Shown here: piece after piece, positions 9,137 to 18,625 of the stretch
Layout of the letters: the number at the start of each line of letters is the position of its first letter
Position numbering within the stretch: the first letter of the stretch is position 1
From: Candidatus Poribacteria bacterium
GTDB taxonomy: Bacteria; Poribacteria; WGA-4E; WGA-3G
NCBI GenBank assembly: GCA_022823085.1
Contig: JAJDXV010000061.1
Span: forward strand, 1 to 35,909
Reading direction: 5' to 3'
Length of the DNA stretch: 35,909 nucleotides
Notes under the pieces: generated by a model
Database searches by the model: none
What the model was told of the DNA's origin: nothing
Seen by the model: only the letters and a program-made list of their open reading frames with translations
Made by a program: the position numbers and the translations under genes

Positions 9137-10237
9137 ATGACAACTGAAAAACCGTATTCAAACCTCATTCGCTCGGACATCGCGGACATGGCACCTTACA
9201 CGCCTATCGTGCCGTTTGATGTGCTCAGCCAACGTCTGAACATAGCACCCGAGGATATCATTAAACTCGACGCTAATGAGAATCCGTACGGGCCCTCACC
9301 GCGCGTGTACCAGGCATTGGCAGATGAAACCTATTACCACATATATCCGGATCCCGACAGTACGGCACTTCGCGATGCCTTGAGCGAGTACGTAGGGATC
9401 GATGCAACGCATATCGTTGCCGGACACGGTGCTGACGAGTTGATAGACCTCATAATTCGGCTATTCATTGCGCCAGGTGACGCTGTCATCACTTGTCCAC
9501 CGACATTCGGGATGTACCGTTTCGACACGGAACTTAACGGCGGAAAAATAATTGACATCGTACGAAACGAGGATTTTTCGTTAGACACCGAATCTATAAT
9601 TTCGCTGGTAGCCAACGATAGCACCATTAAACTTATTTTTCTTACAAGTCCTAACAATCCGGACGGTCGGACACTTGACGATGCATGCCTTCGGCAGCTC
9701 CTGCAACTTCCATTAATTGTCGTGTTGGATGAAGCCTATATTGAATTTGCGGGTGGTAGTCGCGCGACCTGGGTCTCGGAACACGAGAACCTGATTGTGC
9801 TTCGGACGTTCAGCAAGTGGGCAGGACTGGCAGGGTTAAGGGTCGGATACGGGATTTTTCCACATTGGATCCGCTCACACCTGTTGAAAATTAAGCAGCC
9901 TTACAACGTAAATGTTGCCGGAACAACCGCAGCGTTGGCTTCACTGTCGGATGTGCATCACTTAAAAGAGAACGTGCAGAAAATTGTGGCGGCGCGCGAA
10001 AGACTTTATCGCGCTTTAGAGGCGTTTGACTTCTTGAAACCGTATCCGAGCGAGGCGAATTTCATTTTGTCGCGTGTTATCGGAAAAGATGCGGCAGAAT
10101 TGAAAACCGCATTAGCCAATCGCGGGATCCTCATCCGGTATTTCGATACGCAAGGTTTACGGGACCATGTCCGCATTAGTGTCGGTACACCGACGCAAAC
10201 ATCTACGCTTTTAGAGGCATTGTCAACGATAGGATAA
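9137..10237 (+). CDS. hisC: Histidinol-phosphate aminotransferase
   Basis: The 366-aa protein is a fold-type I PLP aminotransferase of about the usual HisC length. HisC converts imidazole-acetol phosphate and glutamate to histidinol phosphate in histidine biosynthesis; some members also act on aromatic amino acids. The N terminus has LDANENPYGPSP, typical of HisC, followed by YPDPDSTALRDALS, TSPNNPDGR and DEAYIEF. The PLP lysine is K227 in RTFSKWAGLAGLRVGYG. It follows the dehydrogenase by 10 nt without a clear Shine-Dalgarno sequence, suggesting coupled translation. No other his genes are in the window. It ends 3 nt before the end of the convergent ispH gene. Confidence 0.9.
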   Translation: MTTEKPYSNLIRSDIADMAPYTPIVPFDVLSQRLNIAPEDIIKLDANENPYGPSPRVYQALADETYYHIYPDPDSTALRDALSEYVGIDATHIVAGHGADELIDLIIRLFIAPGDAVITCPPTFGMYRFDTELNGGKIIDIVRNEDFSLDTESIISLVANDSTIKLIFLTSPNNPDGRTLDDACLRQLLQLPLIVVLDEAYIEFAGGSRATWVSEHENLIVLRTFSKWAGLAGLRVGYGIFPHWIRSHLLKIKQPYNVNVAGTTAALASLSDVHHLKENVQKIVAARERLYRALEAFDFLKPYPSEANFILSRVIGKDAAELKTALANRGILIRYFDTQGLRDHVRISVGTPTQTSTLLEALSTIG

Positions 10238-10240
10238 CGG

Positions 10241-11491
10241 TTAGAAAGTCTGTTGGAACGGTTCTAAAACTTGTTCTAACGGACGCGGCGCTGGAAACCA
10301 TCCAACAATTTTTTGTAAGACTTCGTCGAGAAGGACATCCGGACAAGACGCGCCAGCGGTGAGAACAATATCGGTAGGATTTTTCTCGTCCGTCTTGTTT
10401 GGCTGAAAAAGCCAATCCTCTGTGGTTTTTACCTGTTTGGTTTTTAATTCGAGATGGCGAATGCGTTTCGGACTCAGGAGCTCGTTTGCATCACGTATGA
10501 AATAGGTGGGAAGGTGCTGCTGACAAAGGGCGACAAGATGGCTTGTATTTGAAGAATTATAGCCACCGACGACAACCGCCACATCGCCGCCATCCGCAAT
10601 AAGAGCGAGCGTTGCGTCTTGATTTTCTTTCGTCGCATAACAGAGCGTATCTCGCGTATCGGCAAAGTGCGCGGAGAGTCGCGCATCACCATAAGTCTCT
10701 TTAATACTGTCGCGCAGCAAATTCGCGATCTCCTCTGTTTCTGTCGCGAGCATCGTCGTCTGGTTGACAACGCCGATCCGTTTCAGGTGAACATCCGGAT
10801 CAAACCCCGCTGAGAACCGATCTTGGAACTTTTCAAAGAAGAATGCGGTATCCGCTTTACCGGAGATGACCTTCGCTAAATCCCGCGCCTCTGCAATATC
10901 GCGAACGACGACAACAGGGGCACCCGCTTGCGCATGTGAAAAGGTCGCACGGGTCTCTTCGTGGTAGTGCTTCCCATGAATAACAACCGTATAGTCCTGT
11001 TTGCCGATCTCCTCACTCCGCCGCCAAACTTTTTCAACAAACGGACAGGTCGTGTTGTAAGAGGTCAGGATAACGCCTCGTTCTTTAAGGACCTCCTCTA
11101 TCTCAAGTGTTGTACCGAAAGCAGGCACGATAACAACATCATCCGGCGTTAAAACATCAAAGGGGATTAATGATGTCCCAGTCGTATCCATTAAGAACTG
11201 TACACCGCGCTGCCTGAGGTTTTCGTTAACCCGCGGGTTGTGAATAATCTCTGACAACAAGAAGATACGTTTGTCTGGATTTTCTGCCAGTGCCTGATAG
11301 GCGATCTCAATAGCGTTCTCTACCCCATAACAGAAACCGAAGTGACGCGCAATTTTGAATCGGACGGGCCCAAAGTCCAATACGCTTGGAGAGAGGTCCC
11401 GCTTTCTGGTATCTGTGTCTCGGCGGACTTGCTTAACAACTGAGATAATCGGGCTATGATAAAAATGAGGCAGTTTAAATGTTCGAGGCAT
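10241..11491 (-). CDS. ispH: 4-hydroxy-3-methylbut-2-enyl diphosphate reductase
   Basis: The 416-aa protein catalyses the last step of the MEP isoprenoid pathway, reductive dehydroxylation of HMBPP to IPP and DMAPP, using a [4Fe-4S] cluster. The three cluster cysteines are C54 (HFGFCYGVENA), C149 (NTTCPFVEKVW) and C284 (DTLCYATKENQ). SEIIHNP near 80-85 supplies a conserved active-site histidine. At 416 aa, with a PAFGTT segment and about 45 residues before the core, it resembles the long cyanobacterial/plant type rather than the roughly 316-aa E. coli type. It lies 38 nt downstream of rpmH on the same strand, where rnpA is usually found. There is no evident ribosome-binding site before this ATG, so the start is less certain than the core. 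Confidence 0.9.
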   Translation of the reverse strand: MPRTFKLPHFYHSPIISVVKQVRRDTDTRKRDLSPSVLDFGPVRFKIARHFGFCYGVENAIEIAYQALAENPDKRIFLLSEIIHNPRVNENLRQRGVQFLMDTTGTSLIPFDVLTPDDVVIVPAFGTTLEIEEVLKERGVILTSYNTTCPFVEKVWRRSEEIGKQDYTVVIHGKHYHEETRATFSHAQAGAPVVVVRDIAEARDLAKVISGKADTAFFFEKFQDRFSAGFDPDVHLKRIGVVNQTTMLATETEEIANLLRDSIKETYGDARLSAHFADTRDTLCYATKENQDATLALIADGGDVAVVVGGYNSSNTSHLVALCQQHLPTYFIRDANELLSPKRIRHLELKTKQVKTTEDWLFQPNKTDEKNPTDIVLTAGASCPDVLLDEVLQKIVGWFPAPRPLEQVLEPFQQTF

Positions 11492-11529
11492 TCGCGTTTT
11501 TTGTCCCGTGTTATACGCTGACGCGCCTT

Positions 11530-11664
11530 TTAGGCACTCAGAACTTTCCGCCCTTTGGCGCGGCGGCGCGCAATCGTCTTTCTACCATGCCGTGTGGACA
11601 TCCGTTTGCGGAAACCCATCTTATTTTTTCGTTTCCGTCGATGCGGTTGATATGTACGCTTCAT
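11530..11664 (-). CDS. rpmH: 50S ribosomal protein L34
   Basis: A 44-aa, very basic protein beginning [18 protein letters not shown] and ending [12 protein letters not shown], which is L34 almost residue for residue. L34 is a small protein of the large ribosomal subunit. The ATG is preceded on the minus strand by AAGGAA about 6 nt away and, further up, by a near-consensus promoter. L34 is classically encoded divergently next to dnaA, as here. Unlike the usual rpmH-rnpA order, the next gene downstream is ispH. Confidence 0.96.
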   Translation of the reverse strand: MKRTYQPHRRKRKNKMGFRKRMSTRHGRKTIARRRAKGRKVLSA

Positions 11665-11746
11665 TGTGTGTTCCTTCCGTGTCAATGTGAATCAGGTACA
11701 AAGCAGGAGCAGTGCTTCCGAATTCTGCCTCTGCAAAATAGATATT

Positions 11747-11762
11747 CTGTTCGCCAGAACAG
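11747..11762 (-). promoter_or_regulatory. Hairpin in the rpmH 5' leader
   Basis: ctgttc (11747-11752) and gaacag (11757-11762) form a 6-bp stem with a 4-nt loop, about 25-40 nt downstream of the predicted rpmH transcription start. It could stabilise or attenuate the transcript; its role is unknown. Confidence 0.35.
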
Positions 11763-11788
11763 GCATATTTTTTAGGTAACCCCTTAAA

Positions 11789-11817
11789 ATAATACGCTAT
11801 TTTTAGAGGTTTGTCAA
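11789..11817 (-). promoter_or_regulatory. Strong sigma-70 type promoter for rpmH-ispH
   Basis: Read on the minus strand: TTGACA (11817-11812), a 17-bp spacer and TATTAT (11794-11789). The -35 box is a perfect match and the -10 box matches 5 of 6. It reads toward rpmH, giving a leader of about 120 nt, and diverges from the dnaA promoter. Confidence 0.65.
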
Positions 11818-11976
11818 ATTTTTTACCGCTTTACGACTTTTATCTTTCGCCGATTTAAAAAAATATTTCATTAAATTTTTAACCTCAATCAAAATGTCTA
11901 CGTCAAAAGATTCATGAACTTATCGCATGAATGATGCAATTTTGAAACTCGCGAAAAATATTGCACCATAAAGATA

Positions 11977-12005
11977 TTGACATTTCTATAAAAAAATGAT
12001 ACGAT
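11977..12005 (+). promoter_or_regulatory. Candidate dnaA promoter
   Basis: TTGACA (11977-11982), a 17-bp spacer and TACGAT (12000-12005). The transcript would start near 12012, leaving a 5' leader of about 145 nt before the dnaA ATG. No perfect DnaA box was seen close to this promoter, so autoregulation through a nearby box is not evident. The 11665-12155 gap is AT-rich and otherwise contains only the divergent rpmH promoter and its leader. Confidence 0.55.
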
Positions 12006-12155
12006 TTTATCTATAGCAATTTTGAGCTCGATTGGTACAGTTTGATTTTATATAACTTCAGATTCATCGCACTCTATCAAACTATTATAAAGCCTGCCTG
12101 AAAACCAGCACCACTGCTGAAGGCACATCCAGAATTTAGGTTAGGACCTACGCTC

Positions 12156-13559
12156 ATGCGGCATTCCCCGAACGAAATCTGGTCGGAAATACTCGAAGAA
12201 CTCAAGGATACGGCACAACAGGACGTCTATCTTCATCAAGCGGTTCCGCTATCAGTTACAGCCGAAACATTGAAGATAGCTGTCCCTTCTGCGTACACAC
12301 GCACGCGAATTGAGGAACGTTTCCGCGCCGACATCCAACGGGTATTAGCAACACTGATCGGTGCACAATGTGCACTTACACTCATCATAGATGAATCCGT
12401 GTCCCGTGGAACCCGCGGCGGCAGCGATCCTTATGAAATAGATAGTGGAGATTTTCCGGAGCAAGCACTCGGTCAGAATGAAACATCAGTTGTTGCAACA
12501 CCTCCCCCTACACTCCCAAGAAATCAGACCGGCTTGAATCTGAACTATCGGTTTGATACATTCGTTGTTGATACGCCAAACCGGATTTGTCACGCGACTG
12601 CCTTAGCCGTTTCCGAAAATCCAGGACGCGATTATAACCCGCTCTTCATCTATGGGGGGGTCGGATTGGGAAAAACCCACCTCCTGCACGCAATCGGCAA
12701 TAGACTCTCAGCAACACAACCCGATAAGAAGGTCCTATACGTTACCTCAGAGACTTTTATGAATGAGTATGTTGAGTCCATCGTTAACCGTGGGTCAGCA
12801 CAAGGGTTCCGTACAAAATACCGAACAGCAGACATGCTCCTTATTGATGACATACAGTTCCTACAAAGCAAGGAAGGAACACAAGAAGAATTCTTTAACA
12901 CTTTTAACGAACTCCACATGAACTCAAATCAAATTGTCATGACCAGCGACCGCACACCGAATAACCTCGAAAACCTTGAAGTCCGCCTCAGATCCCGATT
13001 TCAATCCGGTATGGTTGCTGAAATCGGTATGCCCCAGTATGAGATGCGTATCGCAATCCTGCGCCAAAAATGCCGAGACCAAGGCTTCGATAATGTCCCT
13101 GACGACGTGCTCAGCTACGTCGCTGAGGTCGTTGAAACTAACATCCGAGAATTGGAAGGCACCCTCGTCCGAGTGGTCACCCAAGCAACAATACTCAGAG
13201 AAAATCTAACGCTGGATTTCGCCAGACAGGTGCTCAGCGATGTCGTCGTCCCATCACCCATGCGAGACAGAAGGGTCGCCACATCGAAAGGGATACAAAC
13301 CGTCGTTTCTGAATACTTCGGTATTGAAATAGCAGACCTTGTCTCTATGAAACGGACAAAAGAATTGGTACAACCGCGTCAAATCGCTATGTACATGTGC
13401 CGAGAATTAACACAGATGTCGTATTCAAATATCGCACAAGCATTTAATAGAGAAAATCATACGACTGTCATCCACGCTTGCAAACAGATAGAATCCATGA
13501 TGGAAAAAAGTGATGAAGAACGCCAAACAATTGTACTTTTACTTGACCAATTTCGATAG
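12156..13559 (+). CDS. dnaA: Chromosomal replication initiator protein DnaA
   Basis: The 467-aa protein has the four DnaA domains: domain I (about 1-85), a flexible linker (about 86-125), the AAA+ ATPase (about 126-345) and the C-terminal DNA-binding helix-turn-helix (about 370-467). Walker A is G167-GVGLGKT-174 with K173, and Walker B is LLIDD with D231/D232. RLRSRF and NIRELEG, typical of the arginine-finger/sensor region, are present. DnaA binds 9-bp boxes at oriC and melts the DNA for helicase loading. In the DNA-recognition signature, usually RDHTTV, the aspartate is replaced by N434 (RENHTTVIHA); this may relate to the variant boxes TTATCAACA in the adjacent origin. The origin lies immediately downstream. 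Confidence 0.97.
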   Translation: MRHSPNEIWSEILEELKDTAQQDVYLHQAVPLSVTAETLKIAVPSAYTRTRIEERFRADIQRVLATLIGAQCALTLIIDESVSRGTRGGSDPYEIDSGDFPEQALGQNETSVVATPPPTLPRNQTGLNLNYRFDTFVVDTPNRICHATALAVSENPGRDYNPLFIYGGVGLGKTHLLHAIGNRLSATQPDKKVLYVTSETFMNEYVESIVNRGSAQGFRTKYRTADMLLIDDIQFLQSKEGTQEEFFNTFNELHMNSNQIVMTSDRTPNNLENLEVRLRSRFQSGMVAEIGMPQYEMRIAILRQKCRDQGFDNVPDDVLSYVAEVVETNIRELEGTLVRVVTQATILRENLTLDFARQVLSDVVVPSPMRDRRVATSKGIQTVVSEYFGIEIADLVSMKRTKELVQPRQIAMYMCRELTQMSYSNIAQAFNRENHTTVIHACKQIESMMEKSDEERQTIVLLLDQFR

Positions 13560-13702
13560 TCAAATCTTACATTTTTATCGGCGATAGGTCCAATTTTTCG
13601 ATCTGTACGCATCCAAAAACCTGTTGATAACTTGTTGATAACCCTGTTGATATTGTGTTGATAACTTGTTGATAACTTGTTGATAACTCATGCACCTTAG
13701 AC

Positions 13703-13757
13703 CCCTGTTGATAACTTGTTGATAACTCCCTAATTTATCAACAAGTTATCAACAGGG
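13703..13757. repeat. Perfect 23-bp inverted repeat made of four DnaA boxes
   Basis: Bases 13703-13725 are the exact reverse complement of 13735-13757, separated by 9 nt. Each arm contains two DnaA boxes 11 bp apart and ends in ccc/ggg. It is part of the origin and could form a cruciform or seat two opposed DnaA dimers. Confidence 0.9.
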
Positions 13758-13789
13758 TACTTGTCAATGGTGACAAGCCTTCAGGTGAG

Positions 13790-13869
13790 TTATCCACTTA
13801 TCAACAGCCCCTACTACTACTACTAAGAATTATATAAATTTATATAGAAATTAGTACAAATAATAGGAT
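13790..13869 (+). other. Origin unwinding element: DnaA boxes, GC block, DnaA-trios, AT-rich tract
   Basis: Two adjacent boxes (13790-13798 near-match, 13798-13806 perfect) are followed by gccc and then five CTA units (13811-13825). On the bottom strand these read 3'-GAT-5' five times, which is the DnaA-trio motif described for the bacterial core origin. An almost pure A/T tract follows (13826-13869). The order box, GC cluster, trios, AT-rich DNA matches the known basal unwinding system, so strand opening is predicted just right of 13811. Confidence 0.85.
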
Positions 13870-13922
13870 TGTGGATAAGTCGAAAAATAAGGTTGAAAAA
13901 TAACTGTCCAAGTTTAAATAAA

Positions 13923-13952
13923 TTGAAACTTTCGAGAGTATCTTTTTATACA
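13923..13952 (+). promoter_or_regulatory. Possible recF promoter
   Basis: TTGAAA (13923-13928), an 18-bp spacer and TATACA (13947-13952) lie between the origin and recF. The match is moderate and the AT-rich context makes chance matches likely. Confidence 0.3.
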
Positions 13953-14090
13953 TAATCAGGGTTAGCATATAGTGAAAAATTAGCGACGGTTTTCATGTCG
14001 GTTAACAGCCCCGAAAAAATATTTCCGCTCGCCCAAAATTTCTATATCTATCTCTACATGAATACTCTCACCTTTCGCATTAAAAAACAG

Positions 14091-15356
14091 ATGTTATTAA
14101 ACCATATCATCCTACGCAATTTTCGTAACTATATCGATTGTGAAGTGGAATTCCCGCAGTCGGTTAACCTAATCGTCGGCGGGAACGCTCAAGGAAAAAC
14201 CAGTCTGCTTGAAGCAATCTATTTTCTATGCACCGCCGAATCACATCGTGCGACGCATGATGTCGAATTAATTCGGCATCAGGAATCAGGATTCTACCTA
14301 AAAGGGACACTCAGGAACGGCAGTAACGAGGTCGTGTCCCTTGAGGCAACGAAGCCAACACGCGGACAGTTCAAATTAAAAAAGAACGGTATTTTGCAAA
14401 CGAAACGTTCTGAGTGGATCGGGCAATTTAATGCCGTATTCTTCTCACCAGAGTCATTGACATTGGTCAAGGGTGGCCCATCGGAGCGACGGCGATTCTT
14501 AGACCTTTTAATCTCACAGATTAGCAGCGAATATTTAAAAAATTTGCAAAAATACAACCTTGTCCTCAAGCAACGCAACGAATTGCTAAAGCAGATTCGC
14601 GCAACGTCCACCAGTATCACGCAGCTCGACGCTTGGAACAAATTGCTAATCATACATGGTACCGCGGTTATCATAAAACGACTGGAAATTTTCTGTCAAT
14701 TGCAAGGTTACGCAATCAAAAACTATCTAAAACTCACTGGCGCACAAGAAAACCTCGCCTTAACATATCGTTCGGCGGTAGTGCCGGACGATATGTTAAA
14801 GCAGAACTCGGAGACCACCGCCGTAAGTTCGGTAGGAGGCGTGTCGGATATCGACAAGATCGCTAAGCATTTTAATATATCACTGAACGCGTCCCGCGAA
14901 GCAGATTTACAGAGAGGGGCAACTTCAGTTGGTCCACACCGAGACGACTTTCTAATCGAGTTAGAGAGTGAAGCAAAAACGGATGTAGTTGGCACCTCTA
15001 ACGAACATAATGAAACGGACCCACGAGAAGCCAAAACGTTCCGAGAAGGCGCACGATCTTATGGTTCACAAGGACAACAACGTACCATCGCCTTAGCACT
15101 AAAGTTAGCAGAATTAGAATTAATCCGACACCTAACAGGCAAGGATCCAATAGTTTTGTTGGACGACGTTACTTCGGAGTTGGACGATAGACGGATAAGG
15201 TATCTGTTAGAGGTCCTCCAAAGTTTAAGCGCACAAACCTTTATTACGACGACAGATGCTGCGCCGCTTGTCCACTATCTAAAGGAACCGAATGTTCTAA
15301 CGATAGAAAATGCTAACGTAAGCTACACCGCGGGAACTCATACTGTACCTGAGTAA
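14091..15356 (+). CDS. recF: DNA replication and repair protein RecF
   Basis: RecF is an SMC-like ABC ATPase that loads RecA at gaps during recombinational repair. With the start at MLLNHIILRNFRNY the protein has 421 aa, longer than the usual 360-370. Walker A is GGNAQGKTS (residues 30-38, K36), the ABC signature region RSYGSQGQQRTIALALKLAE lies near 320-340, and Walker B VLLDDVTSELDD near 355-365. The frame stays open upstream to an ATG at 13995, but that extra 32-residue stretch does not look like RecF. The chosen ATG follows a weak aacag, so initiation is not certain. An extra stretch around residues 225-310, with a serine/glycine-rich piece, accounts for much of the added length. dnaN, normally between dnaA and recF, is not here. 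Confidence 0.93.
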   Translation: MLLNHIILRNFRNYIDCEVEFPQSVNLIVGGNAQGKTSLLEAIYFLCTAESHRATHDVELIRHQESGFYLKGTLRNGSNEVVSLEATKPTRGQFKLKKNGILQTKRSEWIGQFNAVFFSPESLTLVKGGPSERRRFLDLLISQISSEYLKNLQKYNLVLKQRNELLKQIRATSTSITQLDAWNKLLIIHGTAVIIKRLEIFCQLQGYAIKNYLKLTGAQENLALTYRSAVVPDDMLKQNSETTAVSSVGGVSDIDKIAKHFNISLNASREADLQRGATSVGPHRDDFLIELESEAKTDVVGTSNEHNETDPREAKTFREGARSYGSQGQQRTIALALKLAELELIRHLTGKDPIVLLDDVTSELDDRRIRYLLEVLQSLSAQTFITTTDAAPLVHYLKEPNVLTIENANVSYTAGTHTVPE

Positions 15357-15385
15357 CAGTGGCAAACTGAAGGGAGAAAAACAGA

Positions 15386-15889
15386 ATGCCTAAGACGCAA
15401 AACTTACGCGATCTCCTTATAGAATTTGCGCGTACCCGTGCCCTTGAGCCGAAAATGGTCGAACAGAAGGTCTTTTCTCTGTGGCGAAAACGTCTCGGAA
15501 CACCACTTGGCACAAGAACAGTGCCGGTGTCAATTTCAGATGGCATTTTAAAAGTCTACACAGAATATCCGACGTTCAAACAAGAATTATCACTCCACAA
15601 AGAGAGAATTATGGCAGATTTGAACGCCGAATTAGGACACCCTATTCTCAGAGATATCCGGATAGACGTGCGCCAACCCCAAACATCAACACCCTATCAC
15701 ACAGCAGACACGCCAACCAGAGCAGAACCGCCAGAGATGCTCCCCAAAACAGCTGCTGTCAATCCCCCCAACGTACCGATGCCCGAAACGTTAGAGCAGA
15801 TTGATCAAACGATTGCTGACGTAACGGATACCGACCTAAAAGCGTCTCTGCACCAATTATTTGTCACTCAGAGCAGAGATAAGGCTTGA
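15386..15889 (+). CDS. DUF721 (DciA-like) protein
   Basis: The 167-aa protein has an N-terminal DUF721 domain (about 5-100: LRDLLIEFARTR, VFSLWRKRLGTPLGTRTVPVSI, GILKVYTEYPTFKQELSLHKERI). It then has a proline-rich linker and a short C-terminal acidic helix. DUF721 includes DciA, the ancestral loader or operator of the DnaB replicative helicase in bacteria without DnaC or DnaI. A recF-DUF721-gyrB order is common in other phyla, for example actinobacteria. A GAAGGGAG ribosome-binding site lies before the ATG. The helicase-loading role is inferred from family and position. The stop codon TGA is shared with the -35 box of the gyrB promoter. Confidence 0.82.
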   Translation: MPKTQNLRDLLIEFARTRALEPKMVEQKVFSLWRKRLGTPLGTRTVPVSISDGILKVYTEYPTFKQELSLHKERIMADLNAELGHPILRDIRIDVRQPQTSTPYHTADTPTRAEPPEMLPKTAAVNPPNVPMPETLEQIDQTIADVTDTDLKASLHQLFVTQSRDKA

Positions 15890-15914
15890 CAAAAATGTGA
15901 AAATAAGGTATTCT
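15886..15914 (+). promoter_or_regulatory. gyrB-gyrA promoter overlapping the DUF721 stop codon
   Basis: TTGACA (15886-15891), a 17-bp spacer and TATTCT (15909-15914). The -35 box is perfect and overlaps the TGA stop of the preceding gene (15887-15889). The transcript would start near 15921 with a leader of about 138 nt. gyrB promoters are often supercoiling-sensitive; that is not testable here. Confidence 0.62.
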
Positions 15915-15920
15915 ATTTAG

Positions 15921-18587
<2,667 letters not shown>

Positions 18588-18625
18588 CTGATAACTGACA
18601 ACTATTAAAACTGATAACTATTCAC
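18588..18625 (+). repeat. Degenerate heptad-type repeat in the gyrB-gyrA spacer
   Basis: The spacer is largely copies of the words ctgataact, ctgacaact and ctgataactatt. The same kind of word (gtaactgacaac) appears at the end of the metallopeptidase gene near 24408, and longer related arrays lie in the C25 gene. There is no clear ribosome-binding site for gyrA here. Confidence 0.5.

Larger units (their letters stand above)
13622..13878. other. oriC: Chromosomal replication origin oriC with DnaA-box array
   Basis: Eleven perfect DnaA 9-mers lie in 257 bp. TGTTGATAA is at 13622, 13633, 13656, 13667, 13678, 13706 and 13717. The opposite orientation TTATCAACA is at 13735, 13746 and 13798. The classical consensus, as TGTGGATAA, is at 13870. 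Near matches lie at 13645 and 13790. The first six boxes are spaced 11, 12, 11, 11 and 11 bp apart, about one helical turn, so DnaA would load on one face of the helix. The cluster fills the dnaA-recF gap (13560-14090), a canonical place for oriC. Ten of the eleven perfect boxes have A rather than C at position 6. Confidence 0.95.

Noticed and set aside
11492..11529. Possible rnpA between rpmH and ispH
   Set aside because: Only 38 nt are available, and the N terminus of the next ORF is not RnpA-like.
13622..13806. Regular short repeats that could be taken for a CRISPR array
   Set aside because: The repeating unit is a 9-11-bp DnaA box without spacers of constant length, next to dnaA. It is an origin.
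13995..14090. Upstream ATG (13995) as the recF start
   Set aside because: The added 32 residues are unlike RecF, whose conserved N terminus begins at MLLNHIILRNFRNY.
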